A stretch of DNA of 64,000 nt from Ceratothoa steindachneri (Eukaryota > Arthropoda > Malacostraca > Isopoda > Cymothoidae). Position numbers and translations under genes: made by a program. Position 1 is the stretch's first letter. The number at the start of each line of letters is the position of its first letter. Below, one piece after another: positions 1 through 10,251 of this stretch. The DNA lies in the NCBI GenBank assembly GCA_963969495.1, contig OZ018323.1, positions 68,345,720 through 68,409,719 on the forward strand, read 5' to 3'. The notes beneath the pieces are model-generated. The model saw only the letters and a program-made list of their open reading frames with translations. It had not been told where the DNA came from and did no database searches.

Positions 1-1470
1 CTTTGTCGAGGCCTCTCCACCCAGGGGAGCACCGGGACCGGACGTGCCGATCTTGGCTAGGGTGTTTACCAAAACGGCAGCGGACACGTCCGCCTTCACG
101 TTTCCCGCAGAGGAAGAGGAGCCCTTAGTCTTTTTTGTTTTATGGCTTCTTTCCTTTTTAGGAGAGGAGGGTGGGAAATAAACCCGCTTCTCTTCTCCGC
201 CAAAAGGAGCCCTTAGGGCAGATGTACAAACCTCAGCAAGATCCTTCTCTGAAATGCAGAAGGTCTTGGCTGTCAAAGGGGCACAAGCCAGGGTAGAAGG
301 TCCCTCCTTTCCTTGTGAATCCTCAGGGGCCCTCGCCGGCTGAGGAGAAGTTTGCACAGGGGCGGACTCGAGTTCTGTGCTTGGCACCGAGGCCGGGATT
401 GACCACATGGAAGATCCTACCAGGGAAAGGGTGGCTCCATGTGCCCCCCCCCCCCCAGCCAAGACATCACAGATCCAATTCGAGGTTACTTTTTGTCTCA
501 TCTTGGGCCAGCGAACCGGCGTCCATCGTGGAAGAGACGGTGGGCAGGTATGCCCGCTCCCTGTAAACTCAGAATACATGAGCGCAGGGCATTAGGGGGC
601 ATGGACCGAGAGGCCCTGCCATCCCTTGCCCTCCTAAGGGGGTTCGCCATATCGAGTAATTCCCACTGGGAGCGGTCAATATTGGGCCGCCGGATTGCTT
701 TCTTGGCAGTCCCCTGTGAAAGCAAAGAAGGGACTGCCCCTGGAAAGAGGTAGTCACCCAAGGGCGCCTATAGAGAAGGGGGTGAGGGAAAGTCCACCAC
801 ACCTGAAGGCCTAGGAGAGGAGTAAGCCTCCCAGTAGAAGAAATTTGGAGGGTCCCATGAGAAAGCACAGGGGGGGGGGAGGACCTTTTCTGCCATGGAC
901 CCTCCCGAGAGCGGCTCAGGCGGTGGTAAAAGGGGTTTATTAAATTATCATCATCGGGCATCGTGACGCTATCATGGGACGCAAACGTCGATCACTCCAC
1001 GCAGTAGTATGCTCTGCGAGGAGGAAATAGGGGGCAGGCAAAGCCAGCTGCCGCCATTCAAGACCACTCCTCCCACCCAGTGGCCAGGCAGCCCTTTAAT
1101 ATGGTAGCTCCACCTTTAGTTGGGTGTAAAATTGATAGATCGTAAAAGGAGAGAGAAGAGGTACGTGAGGAAGGTGAGGGTGTGGGTGAGGCAGGTTGTT
1201 AAAAACCCACCACCCCAAACCGGAGCTCCGGGGTGAGGTTGGTGTTGTTCCCTCTCCCCTAGACATTGTTGGGTGAGAGGAAGATGGTCGGCGTCTACCC
1301 TGTGAAATTAGAGGCAGACCAGAGAAAGTTGTGGGAGAGGTTGTATGAAAAGCGAGGAAGTAGGGAAGAAAACACAGGCTGTCAGAAAAGGAGAGAAGAG
1401 GCTAAGCTAGGGCCATACGGCGCGCCGAGTCCCGTCAACACGACGGCCAGGATAGCAAACCACTTTGCCA
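1..1470 (-). mobile_element. LINE-A copy A0: ORF1 N-terminal part and 5' UTR (cut by window edge)
   Basis: The sequence matches the 5' part of copy A5 (about 15850-17300), including the GGTCGGCGTCTACCCTGTG segment at 1286 that recurs at 17130. ORF1 begins at about 961 on the minus strand with an MP-acidic start, as in A5 (16800) and A6 (23014), and continues as a Pro/Ser-rich, poorly conserved N-terminal region with several frame breaks. The 5' UTR runs up to about 1470. There it is fused directly to endonuclease sequence of another copy (A1), so the boundary is a chimeric junction, not a normal 5' end. Confidence 0.75.
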
Positions 1471-2625
1471 TTTGAATGGGAGAAATAACTAACATGGAGT
1501 CATCGAATACCCACCACCAAAAATCAGGCTGAACATCCAAGGAGTAGAGGGCAGGATCAAGACAGATAAATGAAGCGGTTCTGGGGCAGTGATTCGTAAA
1601 CTCATCCACATTTAGGACACTTATTTTCAGCTGGTCGATCAGGTCGGCAAGGACACGACCCCTGGGATTGATCGAGTAGTCTTCCCAGAGGGGGTGTCTA
1701 CCGTTCAAATCCCCGAGCAAGGGAAAAGGGCCTCGGCAAGGTGCCGCGACGGAAGTCTTCCACGTCGAAATCGCTGACGGTGGAATGTACACAAGAAATA
1801 ACAGTATACCTCTTATCTAGGTGTGGCTGCACTGCTGCTGCCTGAAAGGAGGTATTTAAAACAGAGAAAAATGGTGTAAATTGCGCATTCTCCTGCCCGG
1901 CACCCACTCCGTAGTAGTCAGGTCACAAAACCCTTGTACCCCGGGAGGGTGGGTAGGGGGTGCACGTCCAGTGTGGTCTCCTGTACAAAGATAGCTAACG
2001 GTAAATGGGAGGAGACGAGGTTCTGCAGCTCCTCCCAGTTGGCCCGAAGTCCGCAGCAATTCCATTGAAGGAATATGCCTTGCTCGGAAGAGATTCTAGG
2101 GCCGACTTTGAAGAGAAGCTCCTCAGGGAAATGGCTGTACACTTCCTGGAAGCAGAACGTCCGGCGCTGTTGGCCGAACAAAGCGCTGTCGCCTTCGACG
2201 ACTTATCAGGAGAGTTTGGGCTCGCTATGCAAGTCTTTTCCTCTCTCCATCTCGAAACATTCGGCGGGCAGTGTGGGTTCGAAGGCGGGGCTCCCTCCTT
2301 TGGAGGATACACCTCTCTGAGCCACCTAGTCCAGCCGGGGGTGGAGACGTAGGAGCCGAAGATCCTTTTGTGCTGTCCTCCTTTGGGGTAAAGGGCAGCT
2401 TTACAAACCCGGGAAACGACCTCACGCCCACCTTCAGGGGTGTTGCCTCTCGTGAGTCTAATGACTCAGCCCTACGGCCCTTTCGCCTTACGGGAAACGG
2501 TCAAACAGTGGGATAGGTTTAGGGAGCCCTGGTTTTAGTCGATGTTGGGGGTGAACCTTTGTGCCTCCAGCTCTACCAAGGAAGCGCCAAGGGTGAGTAG
2601 AACCCACAGAAGGTAAAGTAGTGCT
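1470..2625 (-). pseudogene. LINE-A copy A1: endonuclease (ORF2 N-terminus) and ORF1-ORF2 linker
   Basis: Minus-strand frames show the start of an apurinic-type endonuclease (IFLQWNCCGLRANWEELQNL at about 2070), the catalytic Glu in VQET, then CxxIPPSA and a GDLNGRHPLWEDYS motif near 1700. The usual GSDHFPI motif is degraded here (DDSMLVISPI). Above 2200 the sequence is the linker between ORF1 and ORF2, matching 14570-14940. Reverse transcriptase and the 3' end are missing. At least three frame breaks make it a pseudogene. Confidence 0.75.
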
Positions 2626-3184
2626 GAGAGGGTATGAGGGTGAAAATCTCCATGCGATTTGCCACTATTGCTTCTGTTGTAACCTCGGTGCAGTAGAAAG
2701 AAAAATGCATATGAAGCAGATAATATAACCTCCCAATGAATTAGTTTCCATAGAATCAGAAAATTCCAGAATGTGATCATAAACACATACTTGGCTCACG
2801 GGTTCAAGGTAAGAATGGCTTTGACAACCCAGCCCTCCAATCAAGTGAAATGGTTCTGAAACTTTGACTATAAAGAATGGCACTGATGTAGCCACCTTAG
2901 ACATCTACTGGAAGGTGAGCAGAGTCGACGGCACAACAAACTCCGTGCCATCTACTTGATTTAGCCAGCAAGTTTTCGGCTCTTACGGGAAACAGTGACA
3001 CTCAACTAAGGAACCATAAGAGGAAAAAGTGCGCTAAGAAGCCAGATCCTCTTTCGATAGAAGACCAACTTTAGAAGGGAAGAGATGGATATGTAATAAA
3101 GAGAAATAAAAGGATGGTCCATTAACAAGTAAGATGGGTGATCACCTATTATTATCATACCTCAACACTAGGTGATCATAGAAT
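2626..3184. other. Intron sequence with no recognised feature
   Basis: This AT-rich stretch separates the A1 fragment and the 3' end of A2. Neither strand shows a domain, repeat match or convincing exon; I checked for the next ADPGK exon and did not find one. Confidence 0.4.
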
Positions 3185-3250
3185 GGCATTTTTTTTTAAG
3201 CCCAGCTGGCATAAGTCGCTGGACTCACCAAAGCCTATTACTAAACTATA

Positions 3251-5235
3251 TTAAAAATAATATATAAATAACAAATAACGATAAAAACAAAAAAATAAAA
3301 AGCCAAGATACAGAACAAGGGACGAGCGGTAGCGACACCCCTCGTCCCGGTACCAGGACAGGTGACGTGCGCGAAGACCACCCAGACTGGGAAATTCAAC
3401 AGGAATGTGCCGAACAGTCTGGGGGATAACGCAGTCATCACAATATGGTGCAGGCGAGCGCTCCATCAAAGGGCGGTGCGTCCCGCGAGTGTGTCCAATT
3501 AGGAGACGACAGAAAGCAACCTGAAGCCCTCGCGTCATTGAGAGGTAGGCCCATGGGAACAGTTGCAGCGCAATGGCACGCAACTTTAACTTCCCATCTA
3601 CTTTGCCAAGCAGCAAGGAGAGCTGCCCCTATTCCTGCCATGTAATCAGTGTGAGGAAGAGCGAAACGCTGGTCTTGTAGTTGTAGCCCAATCCTTGCGG
3701 ACTCTTTGGTGCCCTAATTTCCAGGAATTCCTACATGCCCAGGAACCCAGCAGAAGATAATCTCGACATCTGCCCGGCGCGCCAAAACTGTGGCGTCACG
3801 GATATCGCGAACTAGGGAATACGGAGGTTCCAATGCCCCAAATGGTGCACTTTGTGAGTCGCTATAAATGAGAATTCGAGCTCCGAACCGGGCACGTCGC
3901 GTTATCTCCCGTACCGAGCGGTGTATTGCAACCAGCTGGGCCATGGAGACAGACGCAGCACCTGGCAGAGCCCCGCTGATTTCAAACAGAGGGGATACGG
4001 CGTGGAAACCGACTAACTCTTGGGACTTGGAGCCATCTGTATACACTGGCACGGTTCCAGTGTGACAGGAAGTGTGCTCTAAAGAGGCTGAACGCAATAC
4101 TTGCGGCGCTGTAGAAGCATTGGGAGCAGAGGCGTGGTGACAAATAGTCAAATGTGGTATCCTCCAGGGTGGCGTCCTTGGCAGAAGCAGGGGCGCCACC
4201 GGCCCGAGAACTATACCTAGCTCTCGAACGAGTTTCCTAGCCCTAAACCCAAAGGGCCTGGGGTATGACTGGCTTCTCTCGGCGGTAGAGGCACCATCGA
4301 GATCAGTTGCGGATGCAGTGAAAGCTGTTGGCGATTGAGGGAGGCATCAGGATCGCGCGTACAGGCGAATAATGCACTGTGCGCGGCGCAGAGCAAGTGG
4401 CATCTCCACAGCATCGACTAGTAGGCTCTCAATGGGGTTAGTGCGGAAGGCACCGGTCGCCATACGAAAGCCGGTTGGTGGATCGAGTCCACCTTCTGCA
4501 ATACACACTCTAAAACTCGCATCGCATCCGTAGTCGAGCTTCGAACGGACAAAGAAAGGATCAATAGAAAAATAAAGGCAGTAGCCCTATCAATGTCACA
4601 GAACGAAGAAAATCCATGGTGCAGGTACAAGAGAACGTAAGGCTGCGAATATGATCCTCCCAAATGAGGCGTTTGTCAAATACAAGACCAAAGAAACGGT
4701 GAGAGCCTACCACTTCCAGACGAACCCCATTTAGAAACAAGTCTGTGTCAGGGTGGAGCCGTCGATTACCTCAGAAGTAGACCACCCTAGTCTTGGCCAA
4801 GGAAAACCGAAGCCTGTGCGCTTCGGCATAGCAATAGACGCGGTTTAATGCCTGTTGGAGTCGATGCTCCAGAGTTGGCATCTGGGCCGCGCCAAAAGAG
4901 ATCGAAATGTCGTCCACGTAGAGCGTAGCGAGAACATCTTCCGGCAGCACCGAGGTGATGCCGTTGATGGTCAGGGCAAAGTGACACTGAGGACACATCT
5001 ATGCGGGACACCCTTTTCCTGCTCCATCGGGCCGTAGAGGGCTCCTCCCACCCGTATGCGGAATCGACGATTTCGCAGAAATTCAGATATAAAGATAGGG
5101 AGGCGTCTCATCGCCCCCATTGTATGGAGGGTCTCCATGATACCGTATCACCATGCAGTATCATAAGCTTTCTCTAGATCAAAGAACACCGTGGCGTTGT
5201 GCTATCTACGAAGGAAGGCCTCGCAGACGGCATTT
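3251..5235 (-). pseudogene. A2 ORF2 C-terminal half: RT palm, RNase H, Cys/His tail
   Basis: RT palm carries LYVDDISISFGAAQMP at about 4930, the catalytic YxDD box. RNase H (4199-3714) shows YTDGSKS, an E-equivalent position changed to Q (AQLVAIH), SDSQSA and WVPGHVGIPGN. The tail (3616-3300) has YCDDC..PQTVRHI, a C-x2-C with His downstream, usual in RNase H-bearing I-group LINEs. Frameshifts separate the three parts. This enzyme normally performs target-primed reverse transcription, but this copy cannot. Confidence 0.85.
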
Positions 5236-5236
5236 T

Positions 5237-6150
5237 CTAGTCGGAGCGCTTATAGCGCATGTTGGCATAACATTTCTGTTTGAGGGCCGTCTCACACTCG
5301 GCAAAACGGCCAGATGTTCTGGGAATAGTGGTTGGGGCCGCGGCGGTGAGGTTGCCGGATAAGAACTCAATGGCCTCATCTATCGACCTAAACTCCTTGA
5401 CTGAAATAGAGAAATCAGTCATTTCCTGAAATGCGGACCACAGTGCCCGCGCCAAACACGACCGGGGTTTTGCTCTCGGGCGGCAGCGGCCCAGAAAATG
5501 ACATTTGAATGGGAAAGTGATCACTACCATGTAGGTCATCGACCACACCCCAATCAAAATCAGGTTGTACATCCGGAGCACAAAGATAGATCGAGGCAGG
5601 AAAATAATGCGGTTCTCGGACAGTGATGCGTAAACTCATCCACATTTAGAACACCCATCTCTAGCTCGTCGATCAGGTCGGCAAGGAATTAACAGTGCTG
5701 GGATTAATAGAGTAGTCTCTCCAGAGGGGTTGTCTACCGTTCAGATCTCCGAGTAAGAGAAAGGGCCTCGGCAGCCGTTCCACGACGCGGCGGAAGTCCC
5801 CAGCGTCGATGTCGGCTGACGGTGGAATGTACGCGCAAATAACAGTATACCTTCTATCCAGGTGCAGCTGCACAGCTACTGCCTGAAAGGAAGTATCTAA
5901 AGCAAAGAGCAGAACGGAGACATCACGACAGGTGTAAATTGCGCATCCTCCTGCCCGTCGCCCATTCCGTGGTGGTGTGGTCATAAAACCCTTATACCCC
6001 GGGAGAGCGGGGAGGGGGCACGCGGCCAGCATTATCTCATGCAAAAGGATAGCTAGCGGGGTAAGGAAGGAGACGAGCCTCCGCAGCTCTTCCCAGTTAG
6101 CCCGGAGTATGCAGCAATTCCATTAGAGGAATATGCCTTCCAGACCTAGC
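5237..6150 (-). pseudogene. A2 ORF2 N-terminal half: endonuclease domain
   Basis: The endonuclease is the best preserved in the window. It has LPALPGYKGFMTTPPRNGRR at about 6020, AVQLHLDRRYTVICAYIPPS, LLGDLNGRQPLWRDYSINP at about 5760, and DDLHGSDHFPIQMSF at about 5520. GDLN and GSDH carry the catalytic Asp/Asn and Asp-His residues of the exonuclease-endonuclease-phosphatase fold. Frames break at about 5670 and 5640, so no continuous protein can be made. Confidence 0.83.
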
Positions 6151-6385
6151 ACCGAGGAGATGTGGGGGCCTCCTTCGAAGAGAAGATCCTCACAGGAATG
6201 ACCGTACGCTTCCTGGAGCCAAAATTCAGGGTGCTGTTGGCCGGACAATGCGCTGAAGGCGCTCTCGCCTTTGAGAGCTAATCGGAGGGAGGTTGGGCTA
6301 GCCATGCAAGTCTTTGCCTCCCTCCGCCTCGAAAGCTTAGGCAGGAGGGGGTCCCTCTTTTGGAGGATCCACCGTCTCCACCTAC

Positions 6386-7329
6386 TAAAATCTGCATGAT
6401 GTATTTGAAACTTCCATGAAAGAGCACAAAGAATAAAAGCATATCTGCAGCCATATATGGAGGGGTAGAACATTTATCTGCGGGGATTAATTAATGAGCA
6501 CATGTTCAATAGATACCTCCAATATGGTTAAGCCTAAAACTGAGTAAAATGAGATAGATATCTGTAATAAATTAATGAAACTAGAGAAAGTATACATTGA
6601 GTCTGAGGTAAAAGAAAAAGGGAGGGAACGGGGGTGGGTGGGTAAATATTTAGGGGTTTTTTTCTCTTACAAATTCAAAGTGCAATAGCAATGAGGCTGT
6701 ATCACACCTAAATTTATTAAGGAAAGATCTGTAAAGAAAGTAGGAGGGTAGACAGTTAAAATAGTGGAAAATATATAAATGCGGGTCATCTTACTGGCAT
6801 TAAAGTTGGTGCATGATTGAAAGCACTACGGTAGGGAGATCGGGTTGTGTATTTAATAGTGTTGATGTGCACCAATCCAAGTTTGGGGTAAAAAGTCACA
6901 GTTGAAGGTTTTAAGTGCGAGTTCGATGATGCCTTTAAGACATGGATATTTCCTTTGCCGACTATAGAAGTTGGGATACCATTTAGATTAAGTTTTCAAG
7001 AAATTAATGTCACTTTTAGAGTTGTTTAAATTGTTCCAGATTTGCTGCAACCTGTTTGAAAGAAGACTAAGCTACAAAATGGTTATTTAGGTACCACACA
7101 AACTGTCTGAAGGACAATGTTTAGGCGTGAATATTGCTACTTCTCTAGTCTAACCTAAGTGTTCAACAAATGCAACAGGTAAATGAAGCTCTTGAACATA
7201 AACATTTTTCCTCTGTCAACCGAAAGGGTGTCTCCCTCCTCTTTCAGGACAGTGCACAGACAAATGTGTCACACTTGACTCAAGTAAAAATAGTTGCTTT
7301 AGTTTGGGAAGTTCTTTCTCATCATCCAT
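6386..7329. other. Intron sequence, no recognised gene
   Basis: Low-GC intron between A2 and a SINE fragment. It has a G-rich patch at about 6620-6640 but no coding or repeat match on either strand. Confidence 0.4.
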
Positions 7330-7640
7330 ATTTACCAGACCTACTCCTACTATGTTGCACCATCTGTCTTTAGCTCATAGATGAAATCTTCCTGAATGGA
7401 TAATGAAGCCAACATAAACAACAGCATGACAATCATTGGTGAGCCAAAGGGCAGTCTTTGTTTGTGGGATAGGAAGGGGTGTTGGTAAGTATGATCAGGT
7501 CAAAGAAACCTTGGTTGCCCTGAGAAAAGGGAGACTGTTTCAAGTCAGGGGTATTTGGATATAATTAACCATCAGCAGAATTCCTTAAACAGAGAAGCGT
7601 GTGCATTATGTCATGAAAACAGGAGGGAAAAAACACTGAA
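7330..7640 (-). repeat. tRNA-type SINE, head missing (copy S1)
   Basis: It shares the GGATAATGAA..CATGACAATCATTGGTGAGCC block near 7396 and the GTATTTGGATATAATTAACC..GGATTCCTT-like block near 7550 with copies at 31085-31565 and 38706-39215, in the same orientation. The tRNA-like head with A and B boxes is absent. Confidence 0.6.
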
Positions 7641-7762
7641 GCATTAAGTTAATATAAATTCTAGATAAGTATTTTAGCAACTGAGATGTAGTTAAAAAGA
7701 CTGGGCTGGAGAGCAGAGGTTTTTTTGCTGGTATTGATATAAAAGAAATTACCCCGACTCAC

Positions 7763-7869
7763 TTGAAAAGGTCTCTCATCTGATCTAGAACTTCAGCCAC
7801 CCTCGGATTATATTGTGAGACAATGCTCACGTTATTGTACTTAAGAAGACCGTGAATATTCGGCAGTTC
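7763..7869 (-). CDS. ADPGK: ADPGK internal exon completing the NxxE motif
   Basis: This 107-nt exon follows acceptor GGACTTTGCAG and ends at donor GTGAGT. It starts in phase 0 with Glu, completing NEQ|E of the NxxE metal-binding motif. It encodes about 35 residues: ELPNIHGLLKYNN, then VSQYNPRVAEVLDQMRDLF. In the family, this is the variable stretch followed by the V-x-x-V-x-D/x-x helix. It leaves two bases (AA) for the next exon, which is not found between here and base 1 and probably lies left of the window. Confidence 0.82.
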
Positions 7870-8227
7870 CTGCAAAGTCCAGTTTAACTATGGTTAAAAA
7901 GAGGATGAGAACAATGAATTCGCATTTCAAAGAACATTATGGTATCGGAAGTGACCAGCCCAGAGGATGGGCAAGATCATGCCTCAATGCTGCAGAATGA
8001 GAAAACAAAATAGTGAAACAGAAATAAGGAAAATTAAATTGGGGGTAGGTTGCGATCAATGCAATCTCCGAGCCGACTAAGGGTTATTGACCTGCTCATG
8101 GAATTATTATACACGATGCTCTGACAGACAGAGCGGACATGGGTTCACATTTAGTACCTTTTGCATCCTACTAATACTGAATTTTTACATCTAGCTTACC
8201 AACCACACTCAGGCTTATCCTCCCTTT

Positions 8228-10250
8228 TTTTAAGGCGCCCATCTAGCGGCAGCCACACAGGGCATAAGTCTCAATAATCAAATGTAGCCCATTACTAGAC
8301 TACATAAAAAAGAAGAAAAAATAAACAAAAACCATACAAGAAATAAAAGAACAGCAAGAAGAACGGCGTAGGGGGTTAGGCCCGCCCCCCAGTGGCGCCG
8401 GAGATGTGACAAGCACCAAAGAGAATCAAATGAAATGGGAGACCAGTGTCCTCCCAGAAGTCAAATAGTACCCAAGTCTGCGTACACGAACCCGTCCCCA
8501 AGTAAAAGCGACAAGCAGTAGCGACCCGGGTCGTCCCAGTTCCGGGACAGGTAACGTGGGCGAAGTTCCCCCAGACTGGAGCATTCGACAAGAATGTGCC
8601 AAACAGTCTGGGGGACAACCCAGTCGTCGCATCGCGCCAGTGTACCCAAGTCAAAGACGACAAAAAGCGACCTGAAGCTGTTGTGGCGTTGGGGGGGTAG
8701 GTCCATGGGAACAGTCGCGGCACGAGAGCACGCAACTTTAAGTTCCTCTTGGCCGTCTCCCATCTTTTTTGACAAGCAACCTGGAGGGCTGCCCTGATTC
8801 TTACCATGTAGCCGGTGTGAGGAAGAGCGAAACGCTGGTCCCGTCGTCCAGTCCTCGCGGACTCTTTGGTGCCCTTATTTCCCAAGGAACCCGGCAGAAG
8901 ATGATTTCAACATCCGCCCTGCTGTCAGCAACCGCGGAACTACGGATACCACTAACCAGAGGGTTCAGAGTTTCCAATACCAGAGAAGCACCTCTATAAA
9001 GGTGGCATGGGGGAAACCCGGGAACCTGTATTAGTTGGAGGGGGTAAACACCCTTTCCGCTTGAAGCATCTGGGACGGGCCCCTGAGAAAGCGCGAGGGG
9101 GGGGGGACAAACTCCACCATAGCGGTAGAGCTGCCTAAGTGCAACTCGGAAAATGATAAAGGAGAAAACCCTTTGCCCCAGACGTTTGGAGGGAAGCCCC
9201 TATACCGGTCAGTGGTGCCGTCAATTTTACCTGGTCCGAGAGAACTCCAAGGTCAGACGAGGATTTGCTATTTGGGATGTAATTCGAAATTTTGCTAATT
9301 TGAAATAGGAGGGTTGGTGCGCTATATCCAGTGTCCAGCCGCTCTCATCTATTCCATCACGGGTTTTAACACCCAGGTCTCCACCCTGGGTGTTAAAAGG
9401 TTAGTGTTTGCACCTGGGCAGCGACGCAAATCAACCCATTCCCTAGTTGAATGCTCACTCTCCAAAAGCTGCAGCTCTCAACTGAGGAGCTTATGAAGTT
9501 TTCTTAGTACGTCGTACTAATCGTCGACAGGGCGACGAGGATCGGATCTATTGCGGCATACCCAGACCTTTCGTTGGCCTGGCAACCAACAAGCCAGTAA
9601 AGCTTCGTCCGCCACAAGCACCCGAGAACGGAAACAGGGAGGTTGCCAGCTAATTACATAGAGGGAAGTGGTTAGTGGGGCAAAACCAATATTCCCGCCC
9701 TATGGCTCAGATCGCCTTGAACCTAGGTCTCGGGCGACCTGCGGGTGTTATTTCTAGAGGTTCCAAAGCATCCCTTCAGATACGGTATGAGATAGCTGGT
9801 CTTGTCCTTAAGCCTAGGTAAAGGGTTGAGAGGATAGTCGTAGAAAACAACTTCCTCAGGCCTCCATCACAGAGTTCAATTCAACCCAGTGAGTGAGGTT
9901 GTTTAATTCGCACTCAGTCTGGGAGAGAACAGCTACATCCGGTTGCAAGTGCAGGTAGACAAAGGGTTGAGGGGTGAGTCGTAGAGAAAAAATTAGTGTT
10001 CGGAGGGAGCACACCAACAACTCGCCCAGGCCTCATCAGAGTTCAAGGCACTCCAGTTACGGGGGTTTCTTAATTTGCACTCAGGGCGGTAAGATGTGCA
10101 ACTCCTCCTACAGAGGGTATCCCCGTGGGAGGGGGGGGGAAGGGAGATAAGGAATGTATGTAGAGGTTAGCTAGTGCTGTAGGCCGTTTACTTTATACAT
10201 GATTGAGGGTTTAGATTTTCATCGTGTTGTGGATGGGGGAGAGGGGTAAA
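8228..10250 (-). mobile_element. LINE-A copy A3: 3' end and tail joined to 5' UTR
   Basis: The 3' end lies at an oligo-T (8224-8231) followed by the conserved terminal block. The Cys/His tail and end of RNase H occupy 8376-8990. At about 9000 the sequence jumps to ORF1 N-terminus and long 5' UTR (to about 10235), so RT and endonuclease are deleted. In the 5' UTR a perfect 14-bp hairpin lies at 9364-9398. The 5' UTR modules match 29050-29600 and 45930-47660. It abuts A4 head to tail. Confidence 0.75.
9364..9398. repeat. Perfect hairpin in LINE-A 5' UTR
   Basis: TTTTAACACCCAGG at 9364-9377 is exactly complementary to CCTGGGTGTTAAAA at 9385-9398, with a 7-base loop. The related 5' UTR at about 29170-29205 has only a decayed version. 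Confidence 0.8.
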
Positions 10251-10251
10251 T

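Larger units (their letters stand above)
3185..6385 (-). mobile_element. LINE-A copy A2, 5' truncated, internally deleted
   Basis: The oligo-T at about 3188 marks the 3' end on the minus strand, followed by a degenerate version of the family 3' hairpins. Reading up-coordinate come the Cys/His tail, RNase H, reverse transcriptase, endonuclease and ORF2 start. It stops inside the ORF1-ORF2 linker at about 6385. At about 5239 the reverse transcriptase jumps straight to the endonuclease-RT linker, losing roughly 500 bp present in A4 and A6 (the finger part of RT). No target-site duplication could be fixed. Confidence 0.85.

Noticed and set aside
315..753. Overlapping plus-strand frames at the left edge
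   Set aside because: They are antisense to the LINE-A ORF1 N-terminal region and share no domain; Pro-rich reading comes from the GC-rich repeat.
2665..2904. Minus frame of 79 codons left of the last ADPGK exon
   Set aside because: Tested as the next ADPGK exon (needs a phase-2 start and an HFHT-like segment); no match, so the next exon is assumed to be outside the window.
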